Of a stretch of 64,000 nucleotides of DNA, positions 53,390 through 63,142 are shown in pieces. The position numbers and the translations under genes are program-made. The DNA comes from Bacteroidota bacterium (GTDB taxonomy: Bacteria > Bacteroidota > Bacteroidia > AKYH767-A > OLB10), in contig JADKDR010000002.1 of assembly GCA_016714535.1 (NCBI GenBank), forward strand, positions 186,001-250,000. The letters are read 5' to 3'. The notes beneath the pieces are model-generated. The model was not told where the DNA came from. It was given only the letters and a program-made list of their open reading frames with translations, and did no database searches. Positions within the stretch are counted from its first letter, which is position 1. Each line of letters opens with the position of its first letter.

Positions 53390-56191
53390 ATGAAGTATTT
53401 ATACTTAGTTTCATTGTTGTTTTTTTTTCTTTTACTTAGTCAAAGTACCTTGGCTCAAGGTACCAAAATTGAAGGTATCGTTATAGACAAGTCAACCAAA
53501 GAGTTGCTAATTGGTGCAAGTGTTGTAATAGAAGGAACTACCACAGGCAGTATTTCAGACCTAAATGGCAAGTATTCCATTATTTGTGATTCTACGCAAA
53601 AAAAGGTGAACCTAGTTGTTACCTATTTGGGATATAAAAGCACAAAAATTTCTGGCATTGAAACAAAAAATAAATCAACAACCATTGTTTATATTGAAAT
53701 GGAAGTTGCAGGCGAAGAAATAGCTACCGTAGAGGTTTCTGCAGAAGCAAACAAAAGCTCAACCATGTATCTAGTCAACTTGTTACAAAACAGCATTAGT
53801 ATGTCTACTGCTTTGGGTCAAGATGCGATTAAAAAATCACCTGATAAAAATGTTGGCGAAGCACTTAAACGATTGAGTGGAGTAAGCGTAGTTGAAAATC
53901 GTTATGTAGTAGTGCGTGGCTTAATAGATCGCTACAATTATGCCATGCTCAATAATATGCCATTATCAAGTTCAGAACCCGATCGCAAAGCATTTAGTTT
54001 CGACTTACTGCCTTCTAGTTTAATTGACAATGTGATTGTTTCAAAAACGGCCTCTCCGGAAATGCCTGGCGAATTTGCTGGGGGATTAATTCAAGTTAAT
54101 ACTCGTGATGTTAACAATGAAAATTTTATACAAGTCTCAGGCAGTGTTGGTGGCAACACTCAAACCACCTTTCAATCTGCAGTGCAATACGCTGGCAGCA
54201 AAAAAAACTGGCTTGGTTATGATAATGGTGATCGCAATTTACCAGAAGATTTTCCGGATGCACTATCATACAAAAAACTATCGTTAACAAATCAAGCATT
54301 ACAAAGTAAAAGAATAAATAATGATTGGTTGCTTGAAACAAAAGATAAAGTTCCCCTCAATCAAAGTTTTCAAATAGCTACTTCTCTTAGTTTTAATTTA
54401 TTTAAAAACAAAGGAGGAATATTGCTTAGTGGGTTTCGTACATTAAACAATCGCATGATAATTGCCGAAGAACGCAACGATTTCGATTTGCAAGGCAAAT
54501 TATTCAGCTTCACCGACACAATTTATCAACAGCAACACAATTCCGGGTTACTTTCTGGTATAACCTATAAGATACGTACTCACGGAAAATTATCTGTAAA
54601 ATTATTGCTAGGGGGCAACGCTACCGAACGAAACCTGATGCGCGAAGGAATCAGTTATACAGCATCAAGGCTTGAAAGAGCAAACTCAAATGAATATGTA
54701 ATTACCAATTTTGCCTCAGGACTTTTACAATATGAGCAAGAAATAAAACCATTAAATGCTAAATTGACCTTAGGGTATTCGGTCACTAATCTCTATCGCA
54801 GTATTCCCAATTTAAGAAAAATGTTATTTACCACTTCAGACTTGATTGATACCACCACCTATTTTGCACAAGTGCCATTTGGCAGCAGCAATCCCGCCTT
54901 AGCCGGTAAATTTTTCAGCACATTAAATGATATTACGAATACGTATAAAGTGGATTACTCCATGCCATTAAATCTTAAAAATAAGAATCAACTTATTAAA
55001 GCAGGTTACCTTCAAATTGACCGCGAAAGAAGTTTTGGTGCACGCGTGCTAGGATACGTATTGGGCAACCCACTTAACTATAACCTTACACTTTTGCCTC
55101 AGGATTCGCTTTTTTTAGCAGAAAATATAGATGCAAAAAAATTCAGACTGGTTGATATTACAAACGATATTGCCCAATACAAAGCCACTTCGGCAAACAA
55201 TGCAGGATACTTAATGCTTGATAATACAATATTTAAATCAATTACGTTAAGATATGGAGTGCGTTACGAAAAAAAGTCACAGACCTTGTGTACAACTGTA
55301 AATCAAAAAGATTCGGTTGCCACCACAACTTTTAAGAATTGGCTACCTTCAGTCAATGTAATAATAAATACAAGCGCCAAAACGAAAATTCGTTTGGCTT
55401 ATAGTAATACTGTGGCGCGGCCTGAGTTTAGAGAGCTGGCACCTTTTGCCTTTTATGACTTTATCGAAGTATCATCCGTACGTGGCAACTCGAACTTAAA
55501 GTCTACTACTATTTACAATTATGATTTGCGCTTTGATTTCTATCCAACTAATGGTCAGTTTGTTTCTGCCTCGCTGTTTTACAAAAATTTTATCAGTCCT
55601 ATCGAAGTAGTTTATGATAACTCGTCAGGCGGAGGTTCGCGTATTTTCACCTATGCTAACCTAACCAGTGCGGAGTGTTACGGCATCGAATTCGAAACCA
55701 GAATAAAACTCGCGAGTCAAGGTTTTTTAGAGAATAGTAAGTTTTTCAACAACCTTTTTTTGGTTTCTAATATGACCTTTTTACAAAGTAATCTGGATTT
55801 ATCATCCATACCTAATTCTTATGAGAGCGAAAGGGCACTGCAAGGACAGTCGCCTTATGTGATTAATGCAGGGTTGGATTACCGAACAACTAAATCAGGA
55901 CTAGGAATCACTATTTTATACAATAAGATAGGACGTAGGGTAATCGTTACCGGAAGCGATAATTTTCCTGACATTATGCAAGCACCCCGCGAGCTGGTTG
56001 ACATTTCTATATCAAAAACGATTTCAAAATTTGGTGAAATACGATTCACGCTAAGTGATATACTGAATCAACCCGATACCTATTATCAAGACGTAGATAA
56101 ATCAAAAACATTTATTGCAGAAAATGATAACCTTATGCGTAAATTTATTTATGGCAGCGGTGGAAGTTTGCAGTTAACTTTACGCTGGTAG
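53390..56191 (+). CDS. TonB-dependent outer-membrane receptor with carboxypeptidase-regulatory domain
   Basis: A 933-aa outer-membrane transporter that should import a ligand using TonB energy. Residues 1-22 are a signal peptide. Residues 24-115 are a carboxypeptidase-D-regulatory-like domain (IEGIVIDKSTKELLIGASVV, NGKYSI). The plug is at about 130-245: DAIKKSPDKNVGEALKRLSG, VVVRGLIDRYNYAMLNNMPL, SSSEPDRKAFSFDLLPSSLI, MPGEFAGGLIQVNTRD. The rest is a 22-strand barrel with an aromatic C-terminus (LQLTLRW). The RYNxxxLNNxPLPSSEPDRKAFSFDLLPS form marks a distinct receptor group often found with the beta-helix cargo type at 49839. No SusD-like gene is present. The 3' end overlaps the convergent ppx gene by 12 bases. 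Confidence 0.93.
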   Translation: MKYLYLVSLLFFFLLLSQSTLAQGTKIEGIVIDKSTKELLIGASVVIEGTTTGSISDLNGKYSIICDSTQKKVNLVVTYLGYKSTKISGIETKNKSTTIVYIEMEVAGEEIATVEVSAEANKSSTMYLVNLLQNSISMSTALGQDAIKKSPDKNVGEALKRLSGVSVVENRYVVVRGLIDRYNYAMLNNMPLSSSEPDRKAFSFDLLPSSLIDNVIVSKTASPEMPGEFAGGLIQVNTRDVNNENFIQVSGSVGGNTQTTFQSAVQYAGSKKNWLGYDNGDRNLPEDFPDALSYKKLSLTNQALQSKRINNDWLLETKDKVPLNQSFQIATSLSFNLFKNKGGILLSGFRTLNNRMIIAEERNDFDLQGKLFSFTDTIYQQQHNSGLLSGITYKIRTHGKLSVKLLLGGNATERNLMREGISYTASRLERANSNEYVITNFASGLLQYEQEIKPLNAKLTLGYSVTNLYRSIPNLRKMLFTTSDLIDTTTYFAQVPFGSSNPALAGKFFSTLNDITNTYKVDYSMPLNLKNKNQLIKAGYLQIDRERSFGARVLGYVLGNPLNYNLTLLPQDSLFLAENIDAKKFRLVDITNDIAQYKATSANNAGYLMLDNTIFKSITLRYGVRYEKKSQTLCTTVNQKDSVATTTFKNWLPSVNVIINTSAKTKIRLAYSNTVARPEFRELAPFAFYDFIEVSSVRGNSNLKSTTIYNYDLRFDFYPTNGQFVSASLFYKNFISPIEVVYDNSSGGGSRIFTYANLTSAECYGIEFETRIKLASQGFLENSKFFNNLFLVSNMTFLQSNLDLSSIPNSYESERALQGQSPYVINAGLDYRTTKSGLGITILYNKIGRRVIVTGSDNFPDIMQAPRELVDISISKTISKFGEIRFTLSDILNQPDTYYQDVDKSKTFIAENDNLMRKFIYGSGGSLQLTLRW

Positions 56192-57082
56192 TAAGTTACC
56201 TTGTTGATTTGATTTATGGGTTTCATACAATGCATGCACTATGCCATCGGCCAAACCAATTTCGGGCACCACAAGATAATTGATGCCTGTATGTTCCATT
56301 ATGGTAATAAATATTTTTAATGCAGGTTCTATTACATCTGCCCTGTCAGGTTTTAGCCCCAAAACTTCGATGCGATCGTTAAGGCTGTAACTTTTTATGT
56401 TATCATTTATTTCATGAAGTTTTGCAAGTGTAAGTGGCTTGTTTTGCTTTTTTGCCATCTTTATAATCTTATTGATGTTGCCACCGCTACCAATGCCTAC
56501 TAGTGCTTTGTAGTCCGCTGTTAATTCTCTTATCTGACTTTTGAATTCTGAAAAATATTCTTTGCTTACCTTGTTTTGCAACATGCGGATGGTACCAATA
56601 TTATAGGAGCGCGAAAAAATTGTTTTACCATTATAGAATAGGGTGCACTCGGTGCTGCCGCCACCCACATCAATATATAAATAGCCAATGTTGGGTTCGA
56701 GCTCTTCTGCAATGTGATTAGCATAAATAAGTTGAGCCTCGGTGCTACCGTCTATCACTTCAACATTAATCCCTGTTATTTTTTTTATCTCCTCTAAAAT
56801 TTGCTGCCCATTTGCTGCTTCGCGCATGGCAGCTGTTGCACAGGCGCGGTATGAAATTACCTGACCAACATCAATTAACAAAGAAAAAGCATGCACAATT
56901 TTTATCAGGCGTTCTTTCTTTTCATCAGATATGTAACCTTTTGAAAAAACATCTTCGCCCAACCTTATAGGAACACGGAACAGCTCTTCCTTTTTAAAAA
57001 CTATTTCTTTTTCTCTTTCAAAAACATTGCAAAACAGCAGCCTTGCAGCGTTACTTCCTATATCAATTGCAGCAAATTTCAT
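56180..57082 (-). CDS. ppx: Exopolyphosphatase / guanosine pentaphosphatase (Ppx/GppA)
   Basis: Ppx/GppA enzymes remove terminal phosphate from polyphosphate or convert pppGpp to ppGpp. The 300-aa product is the short single-module form with the actin-like ATPase fold: FAAIDIGSNAARLLFC (phosphate-1 loop), RACATAAMREAANG, VIDGSTEAQLIY, YLYIDVGGGSTECTLF (phosphate-2 loop), GIGSGGNINKI and VVPEIGLADGIVHAL. The C-terminal helical domain of long Ppx is missing, as is usual in Bacteroidota. It lies downstream of ppk1 on the same strand with 217 bases between, so both ends of polyphosphate turnover are encoded together. Confidence 0.92.
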   Translation of the reverse strand: MKFAAIDIGSNAARLLFCNVFEREKEIVFKKEELFRVPIRLGEDVFSKGYISDEKKERLIKIVHAFSLLIDVGQVISYRACATAAMREAANGQQILEEIKKITGINVEVIDGSTEAQLIYANHIAEELEPNIGYLYIDVGGGSTECTLFYNGKTIFSRSYNIGTIRMLQNKVSKEYFSEFKSQIRELTADYKALVGIGSGGNINKIIKMAKKQNKPLTLAKLHEINDNIKSYSLNDRIEVLGLKPDRADVIEPALKIFITIMEHTGINYLVVPEIGLADGIVHALYETHKSNQQGNLLPA

Positions 57083-57299
57083 GATTGAAGTTTAATCAAT
57101 TTTTATTAATGTAATAAAGGCCTCTATGCCTTACTATTTTTAAGACAAAGACAGTTTATTAAGTCTGTAAAATTAGCAGTTAGATAGTTTTGCCGTCTGT
57201 AATAAAAATTTGTTTTCAACAACAGGACTTGTAGCTCAACATAATTTTTAATTGAATTCCCTTCAAGCTTTAAGCCGTTGTTTGCATCCGCTATAGACC

Positions 57300-59363
57300 T
57301 TAAGCCTGTGTAGAAAATTTTAATTGCTGATACTGCCATTCCTGATAGTTCAACTTTTTAGCACCGACTTGGTTTGTTTGCAGACGATATTGATTTAATG
57401 TAGCAATATTTAGCGACCTTGCCTTTACCTTATCCTGCCATTGCATTTCTAAATTCGAAATAATAAATTTTTTAATTTCTTCATCAAGTATTGGAATTGC
57501 TACCTCGGAGCGGTTATCTAAATTTCGCGACATCATGTCGGCCGATGAAATGTACACTTTAGGGTCGCCCTTATTTCTAAAACAGTACACGCGGGCATGT
57601 TCCAAATATCGGCCTACCAGACTCATGGCTTCTATGTTATCACTTATCCCCGGTATTTTGCATTGTATAGAGCAAATGCCTCTTACGATTAGCCTGATTT
57701 TTACACCCTTTTGTGATGCTTCGTATAATTGCTTTATTATTGATTCGTCAGTAATGCTATTGGCTTTAATAATTATTTCTGCTTCCATTCCCTTTTCGGC
57801 AATTTCAATTTCGGTTTTAATAAATTTTTCAAGCTTTGGGCGCATGCTATGAGGAGCAACCAATAGCTGTTGAAATGAATGACGCTTGATATTGTCCATG
57901 TAATAACCAAACTGTGATGCAATTTCAGATGTTATTTTAGAATTTTTGGTAAACAGACCATAGTCGCTGTAGATGCGAGCGGTGTCTTCGTTAAAATTTC
58001 CGGTACTAATATAAGCGTATCTGCTTAGCTGCTTATCCTCAAGCCGTGTAATAAGCAACAGTTTGCTGTGCACTTTATACCCGGGAACACCATAGATTAC
58101 ATTTGCTCCTTCTTCAATTAATTGTGCTGCTTGCTTTATATTATTCTCCTCATCGAAACGAGCTGTAACTTCAATAATGCATGTCACCTTTTTTCCATTC
58201 TTAAGTGCGTGTATTAATGCATTTACAATTTTGCTATTGCGTGCAACGCGATATAAGGTGATAAAAATCTCTTTGGTATTTATATCCAACGATGCTTCAA
58301 TTATAAACTCGAGTACATGATTAAAGGTGTTATATGGATAATAAAGTAAAACATCCCTTTTCGAAATTAGGTTAAAAATACTCGATTTTAGTGGCATCAT
58401 GGCATGTCGCACAGGATCGTTTGTGTGAAAACGTAATGCTGCCTTCCCAATATTCGGGAACTTAATAAAGTCTCTGAAATTATGATAAATGCCACCCGGC
58501 AGCACATTGTCGCTTTTCATTAGTTGCAAGCCCTTCATCAGCATGTTCAGAATATAGTTTGGCATATTGTCATCATACGCCAGGCGGGTAGGCCTGCCTG
58601 TTTTTCGTTTCTTAACACTGTCTGAAATTTTTTTGACAATGCTTTTTTCCAAATCATTATCAATAGTTAGCTCGGCATCACGTGTAATCTTAAATGTATA
58701 GGCGTTAATTTCTTCGTAATCCTGGTGATAAAAGATATCTTCCAGGCAATGCCTGATAACATCATCTAGTAGGATAACATATTTATTTTCGGGGGGCAAT
58801 ACAATAAATCTGGAATGCGATGCGGTAACAATTTCAATAATATAAACAGAACGTTTTCCGGCTTTCGAAAAAATTTCTACCGCAAGGTAAGCAGTGCGGT
58901 CTTTGATATGAGGAAATTTATTCTGCGAATTTAAAAACACAGGAGCAATGTGCGTGCTAATTTCAGTCTGGAATAATTGCTTAATATAGCTTGATTGTGT
59001 TTTAGATAATTGCTTATTGTTAATGATGAAAATGCTATTGAGCACTAGTTCTTTTAATATTTGGGTATAGGTTTCTTCAAACTGCTCGCTTAACTCAAGT
59101 ACCTTTTCTTGAATTTGATCGAGCAAAAAAGTTGGATCAACAGGTATGTGCAATTTTTTTAAAGTAGTTTTATCGAGGCGCTCCAAGCGTTTATAGAAGG
59201 CTACACGTACACGATAAAACTCGTCCTGATTATTAGAGTAAATTCCCAGAAAGCGAAGACGCTCAAGCAATGGGACACTCTTATCTTGTGCTTCCTGCAA
59301 CACACGCTCGTTAAAAGAAAGCCAGCTTAATTCGCGGTTTATAATTGGAACATCAGCACTCAT
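57300..59363 (-). CDS. ppk1: Polyphosphate kinase 1
   Basis: PPK1 makes polyphosphate from the terminal phosphate of ATP, reversibly. The 687-aa product has the N-terminal domain (NRELSWLSFNERVLQEAQDK), the head domain, and the two phospholipase-D-like catalytic domains. The His that is phosphorylated is in GVPGYKVHSKLLLITR (His432), the second conserved His in RYLEHARVYCFRNKG (His589), with YISTGNFNEDTARIYSDYGL and VYISSADMMSRNLDNRSEVA around the ATP site. Length is standard. Its ATG overlaps the sixA stop by four bases (ATGA), implying translational coupling. The gene ends 217 bases before ppx; that gap has no gene. Confidence 0.96.
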   Translation of the reverse strand: MSADVPIINRELSWLSFNERVLQEAQDKSVPLLERLRFLGIYSNNQDEFYRVRVAFYKRLERLDKTTLKKLHIPVDPTFLLDQIQEKVLELSEQFEETYTQILKELVLNSIFIINNKQLSKTQSSYIKQLFQTEISTHIAPVFLNSQNKFPHIKDRTAYLAVEIFSKAGKRSVYIIEIVTASHSRFIVLPPENKYVILLDDVIRHCLEDIFYHQDYEEINAYTFKITRDAELTIDNDLEKSIVKKISDSVKKRKTGRPTRLAYDDNMPNYILNMLMKGLQLMKSDNVLPGGIYHNFRDFIKFPNIGKAALRFHTNDPVRHAMMPLKSSIFNLISKRDVLLYYPYNTFNHVLEFIIEASLDINTKEIFITLYRVARNSKIVNALIHALKNGKKVTCIIEVTARFDEENNIKQAAQLIEEGANVIYGVPGYKVHSKLLLITRLEDKQLSRYAYISTGNFNEDTARIYSDYGLFTKNSKITSEIASQFGYYMDNIKRHSFQQLLVAPHSMRPKLEKFIKTEIEIAEKGMEAEIIIKANSITDESIIKQLYEASQKGVKIRLIVRGICSIQCKIPGISDNIEAMSLVGRYLEHARVYCFRNKGDPKVYISSADMMSRNLDNRSEVAIPILDEEIKKFIISNLEMQWQDKVKARSLNIATLNQYRLQTNQVGAKKLNYQEWQYQQLKFSTQA

Positions 59364-59839
59364 ACCAAGGGTAAATAATGTCTCAACTCAGCTGTATCAA
59401 AAAACTTGCTCCACGTTGCTGCTTTTGATTGCAACACCATGGCATCGCCCTTTTGCATGCTATACATTTCCTTAAATTGCAGGGAGGCTATCACCTCATC
59501 CAGGCAAGGATTATGACCTACCAAACACATCCTTTGCTGCTTATTATCAAACTTACCTACAACTTGCAGTAGTGTTTTTGAGTCGCACATGTACAACTCT
59601 GGAAGAAAGTGGATGCGGCTAAAATCCATATTAAACTCAGTTGCTAAAACCAAGGCGGTATCGTAACATCTTGCTGCAGGGCTTGAGTAAATATGACTAA
59701 AGGAAACCTTCTGATTATGTAACTGGGCACTTGTTCTTATAATTTCAGCAACACCAGTTTTCTTAAGGGGCCTGCAAATATCGCCAAAGCTCCCACCCTT
59801 TACTGCTGTTCCATGCCTTATTAACACTAGCTGCTTCAT
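59360..59839 (-). CDS. sixA: SixA-type histidine phosphatase
   Basis: A 159-aa histidine-phosphatase-superfamily protein. MKQLVLIRHGTAVKGGSFGD carries the RHG signature with the catalytic His; the second conserved regions are IYSSPAARCYDTALVLA and LVGHNPCLDEVIASL (second His). SixA removes phosphate from phosphohistidine proteins. The ATG at 59837-59839 is used because the RHG motif must lie close to the N-terminus; the open frame upstream reads as non-coding. It is the first gene of the leftward set sixA-ppk1-ppx, coupled to ppk1 by a four-base overlap. A link of phosphohistidine turnover with polyphosphate metabolism is an inference from this arrangement. Confidence 0.9.
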   Translation of the reverse strand: MKQLVLIRHGTAVKGGSFGDICRPLKKTGVAEIIRTSAQLHNQKVSFSHIYSSPAARCYDTALVLATEFNMDFSRIHFLPELYMCDSKTLLQVVGKFDNKQQRMCLVGHNPCLDEVIASLQFKEMYSMQKGDAMVLQSKAATWSKFFDTAELRHYLPLV

Positions 59840-60336
59840 ATACGTTTTGTTTTTATTCCGGTAAAAATGCCAAATATTAACATAGAAAGCATACTGGTTA
59901 ATTAAAAACAATAATTAAGTAACGAATACTTAATAATTATTTCACATATACTAATGCCATAATAAACTGCAAGCTAATCTCCAATGCTTGCTTAACCTAT
60001 TTTTATACACACTAAAAATGAAGTCAGTGTTTATTGGCAACTGCTTTCTACCCATACTGCAACTTGAAACGCTATGCTTGCCGCTATACACATTTTTGTA
60101 ATAAGTTCGAATTTAACGTAACAATTAAATACCAAGACAATTGAATGCGATTAGGTGGGTAGCGATTTCAATTTAGATTACCCTTCGCTGTAACAATAAC
60201 CATATACGTTAGGGTACACTTTGCATAAACTAAGTGTAATTAAAAATTTTAATCCTGTTCTTTTAAATAAATGGGTGTTATTTTTTTTAAAATGCACAGT
60301 GAGGTAAGTCAAACAAAAATATATGCTTATTGCACG
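59840..60336. other. Intergenic region between sixA and plsC
   Basis: About 500 AT-rich bases with no supported gene. It must hold the promoter of the sixA-ppk1-ppx set, but no exact TAnnTTTG box for that strand was found. No phosphate-box repeat could be recognised by eye. Confidence 0.5.
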
Positions 60337-60344
60337 TACATTTG
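60337..60344 (+). promoter_or_regulatory. Putative -7 box of plsC
   Basis: TACATTTG followed by C, exact TAnnTTTG match, 15 bases before the ATG at 60360, so the leader is short. Confidence 0.5.
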
Positions 60345-60359
60345 CTGCCAAGATAAAAT

Positions 60360-61103
60360 ATGCAGATTGTAAAAATTATTTTTGGTAACCTTTGGCGTTG
60401 GTGGTTTTTTCTGGTTGGAATATGCCTCTTTTTACTGTGGTATCCGGTGTTGTATATTTTGTTAAGCAATCCAAAATACTTTCACATTGGCTTTAGGCTC
60501 ATGCGTTTCAATGCTAACTTGCTATTTGTGCTGTCGGGCATTCGAAAAAAAATTTCGTTTACGGTGCCATTAGATAAGAAAAAAACTTATGTGTTTTGCA
60601 TCAATCATTCATCCTATCTTGATATTGCAACAAGCTACGTGGCTATCAATCATTACTTCCACATCATGGGCAAGGCAGAATTAACTGCCATTCCGCTTTT
60701 CAATATTTTTTTTAAAAAGATGAATATCCCTGTAAACCGAAACAGCATGAAAGAGTCGCATGGCTCATACAAGCGCGCCAATCACGATCTGCAAAAAAAT
60801 ATTTCAATTGTCATCTTTCCCGAAGGCACCATTCCGGTTCATACACCTGAGTTGGGTAATTTTAAGAACGGAGCTTTTCGCCTCGCGCTTGAAAACAAGG
60901 TAGATATTGTTCCGGTAATATTTTTAGATAATCATCAACTAATGCCTGACAACCGCACCATGCGCAAGTTTGGCGGCAGGCCGGGCCTTTGCCGCATACA
61001 CTTTGAAGCGCCTGTGAGCTCCTCCCATTTGCAAAACAGCGATGTAAGCCAATTGCGTCAGCACACATTTAATGCAATTAATAAACACCTTACCCATAAG
61101 TAA
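60360..61103 (+). CDS. plsC: 1-acyl-sn-glycerol-3-phosphate acyltransferase
   Basis: PlsC adds the second acyl chain to lysophosphatidic acid in phospholipid synthesis at the inner membrane. The 247-aa product has an N-terminal hydrophobic hairpin (WRWWFFLVGICLFLLWYPVL), the catalytic NHSSYLD (NHx4D) near residue 80, the FPEGTIPVHTP motif (EGT) near residue 155, and VDIVPVIFLDNH near 185. Length is standard. The start at ATG 60360 agrees with the promoter. It lies 41 bases upstream of the next gene, which has its own promoter. Confidence 0.93.
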   Translation: MQIVKIIFGNLWRWWFFLVGICLFLLWYPVLYILLSNPKYFHIGFRLMRFNANLLFVLSGIRKKISFTVPLDKKKTYVFCINHSSYLDIATSYVAINHYFHIMGKAELTAIPLFNIFFKKMNIPVNRNSMKESHGSYKRANHDLQKNISIVIFPEGTIPVHTPELGNFKNGAFRLALENKVDIVPVIFLDNHQLMPDNRTMRKFGGRPGLCRIHFEAPVSSSHLQNSDVSQLRQHTFNAINKHLTHK

Positions 61104-61118
61104 GATTAATATTTAAAC

Positions 61119-61126
61119 TATTTTTG
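61119..61126 (+). promoter_or_regulatory. Putative -7 box of the IPExxxVDY gene
   Basis: TATTTTTG followed by C, exact TAnnTTTG match, 18 bases before the ATG at 61145. The in-frame TTG at 61124 belongs to this box and is not a start. Confidence 0.5.
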
Positions 61127-61144
61127 CATCTCGCAAAATCTTAC

Positions 61145-61576
61145 ATGGCAAAGAAAGATACGCTTACCCGTAAGCAAGCATATAACAAAGAAGAGTATAA
61201 TTTTACATTGCTCGGCATCAATACACCTATGCGCGACTATCGCTTATGTCATGAGATAAACCGCGTACTCGATATAAGCCTCGAAAAAGTGGATGATCAT
61301 TGCATTAGCTTTGGCCTCAAAATGGCTCCGGTTGGTTTTAGTAAATATGTTTTTACAGATACTTCCAATTTTCAAACCATACTGATACAAAACAAAAGCA
61401 ACGAACACCGCCTTATTCCCGAAATGCAACTGGCAGATTACTTTATGATTTTTTTGCCTTACTACCCGGGCAATATTGAACCCTTGCATAAGAGTTTGTT
61501 TTCGATAAAAAATGTACAAATGGTTTTTGATATCGTTGCCTTAAAACTTCAACACCGCGATAATTTACTATTTTAA
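61145..61576 (+). CDS. IPExxxVDY family protein
   Basis: A 143-aa soluble protein of the Bacteroidota IPExxxVDY family, with no known function. The family-naming motif appears as LIPEMQLADYFMIF near residue 95, with Ala in place of the usual Val. Other conserved parts are NFTLLGINTPMRDYRLCHEI near the start, SLEKVDDH, SKYVFTD and PLHKSLFSIKNVQMVFDI. In other Bacteroidota it is also found directly upstream of pyruvate kinase, as here (33 bases), so it is probably co-transcribed with pyk. There is no signal peptide or membrane segment. Confidence 0.85.
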   Translation: MAKKDTLTRKQAYNKEEYNFTLLGINTPMRDYRLCHEINRVLDISLEKVDDHCISFGLKMAPVGFSKYVFTDTSNFQTILIQNKSNEHRLIPEMQLADYFMIFLPYYPGNIEPLHKSLFSIKNVQMVFDIVALKLQHRDNLLF

Positions 61577-61609
61577 TAACTAGCAATAACAAAAAGAGAT
61601 TCTTGATAA

Positions 61610-63034
61610 ATGATAATGAATAAAACAAAAATAATAGCAACCATAGGTCCGGCATCGCAATCGCCAGCGGTGTTGGAACAACTCATATTGGCCGGTGCCA
61701 ATGTATTGCGAATTAATGCTTCGCATGGTAAGCGCGAAGATCAGAAGCAAATTATTGATGATTTGCGCAAACTGAATGACAAGCTGAAAACCAATGTGGC
61801 CATCCTCTTTGATTTGCAAGGCCCCAAAATCAGGATTGGTGAAATTGACAGTGCACACGCAGAACTAACTAATGGCCAAGAAGTTGCATTGACCACCAAA
61901 GAAAGCATTGGCAACAACAAGCGCATCTATGTAAAATATCCTTCTTTTATAAAAGACGTCAAAGCAGGGGATAGAATATTGATAGATGATGGAAATATTG
62001 AACTCAAGGTACTTAGCAATAACAATCTGGACGAAGTAAAAGCACTGGTGGTTGATGGGGGCATACTCTCAAGTAAAAAAGGATTAAATCTTCCTAACAC
62101 AAAAATTTCGCTTCCATCATTAACCCCTAAGGATAAAGAAGATCTGGAATTTGCACTGGACAATGATGTAGAATGGATAGGCCTTTCCTTTATCAGAAGT
62201 GCGCGCGACTTAGAAGCATTAAAAAGTGTAATACGGTATAAGAATAAAACCAGCAAAACAATAGCCAAGATAGAAAAACCTGAAGCGGTTGCTGATATAG
62301 ACCAGATAATAGCTGTAGCTGATGGTGTAATGGTAGCCCGTGGCGACCTTGGCGTTGAGATTCCGTTGGAAGAAGTGCCACTTATTCAAAAAATGATTGT
62401 GCAAAAGTGCATAGAAGCGGGCAAGCCAGTAATTATAGCAACCCAAATGATGGAAAGCATGATAAGCAATCAGCGCCCAACCCGGGCCGAGGTAAACGAT
62501 GTGGGCAACAGTGTGATTGATGGAGCCGATGCGGTTATGCTTAGTGCCGAAACATCGGTAGGCAGAGACCCTGTAAATGTGGTGCAGCACATGCTACGTA
62601 TTATTATGACTGTGCAGAAAAACGAAGGAATTTATTACCACAACCACGCCCCCAACCGGGAGTCGCGCACTTTTATTAGCGACAGCACTACCTATAATGC
62701 CTGTGTTATAGCACAACAATGCAATGCAAGCGCCATTGTAACCATGACCCACAGTGGCTATAGCGCGCAGCGCATAGCAGCCCAACGACCCAAAGCCAAC
62801 ATCTATGTGTTTACTGACAATCATTTGCTTCTTACCCAATTCAGCCTTGTGTGGGGCATACAGGGCTTCTTTTACGATAAATACCACCACACCGATGAAA
62901 ACATTACAGACATAAAAGAATTTATCGAAGAAAAAAAATATGTAAACAAGGGGGATATAGTCATACACATTTTCAGCACTCCGTTGCAAGCGCGCGGCCG
63001 TGCCAACACCATAAAGATTAATGCTATTGATTAA
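61610..63034 (+). CDS. pyk: Pyruvate kinase
   Basis: Pyruvate kinase makes ATP and pyruvate from phosphoenolpyruvate, the last step of glycolysis. The 474-aa product has KTKIIATIGPASQSP, VLRINASHGKREDQKQIIDD, LFDLQGPKIRIGEID (substrate Arg/Lys), the B domain at about 70-165, the catalytic-Lys region SKTIAKIEKPEAV, VMVARGDLGVEIPLEEVPLI (metal site), KPVIIATQMMESMI and GADAVMLSAETSVGRDP. The C domain follows. The start could be ATG 61610 or the second Met at 61616. Length is normal and no allosteric N-terminal extension is present. Confidence 0.97.
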   Translation: MIMNKTKIIATIGPASQSPAVLEQLILAGANVLRINASHGKREDQKQIIDDLRKLNDKLKTNVAILFDLQGPKIRIGEIDSAHAELTNGQEVALTTKESIGNNKRIYVKYPSFIKDVKAGDRILIDDGNIELKVLSNNNLDEVKALVVDGGILSSKKGLNLPNTKISLPSLTPKDKEDLEFALDNDVEWIGLSFIRSARDLEALKSVIRYKNKTSKTIAKIEKPEAVADIDQIIAVADGVMVARGDLGVEIPLEEVPLIQKMIVQKCIEAGKPVIIATQMMESMISNQRPTRAEVNDVGNSVIDGADAVMLSAETSVGRDPVNVVQHMLRIIMTVQKNEGIYYHNHAPNRESRTFISDSTTYNACVIAQQCNASAIVTMTHSGYSAQRIAAQRPKANIYVFTDNHLLLTQFSLVWGIQGFFYDKYHHTDENITDIKEFIEEKKYVNKGDIVIHIFSTPLQARGRANTIKINAID

Positions 63035-63089
63035 ATCCTGATTTTAAGACCTCCCGTAATTTTTTATTTCCGTTTTTAAAATAAATCAT

Positions 63090-63097
63090 TACATTTG
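63090..63097 (+). promoter_or_regulatory. Putative -7 box of the rimP-nusA operon
   Basis: TACATTTG followed by C, exact TAnnTTTG match, 55 bases after the pyk stop and 53 bases before the rimP ATG. Transcription would start near 63102, ahead of the hairpin at 63118-63142. Confidence 0.5.
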
Positions 63098-63117
63098 CAC
63101 CACGATAATGAAAGGAT

Positions 63118-63142
63118 AAGGGGAACGAAAGTCCCCTTTTTT
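63118..63142 (+). terminator. Terminator-like hairpin in the rimP leader, or pyk terminator
   Basis: AAGGGGA pairs with TCCCCTT, a C-G pair closes a GAAA tetraloop (one A bulged), and six T follow directly. The stem ends about eight bases before the rimP ATG at 63150. It could simply end the pyk transcript, or attenuate rimP-nusA transcripts begun at 63090-63102. Confidence 0.7.

Noticed and set aside
57124..57339. Minus-strand frame of 71 codons between ppk1 and ppx.
   Set aside because: It overlaps the end of ppk1 in another frame and shows no family features; the gap is better read as non-coding.
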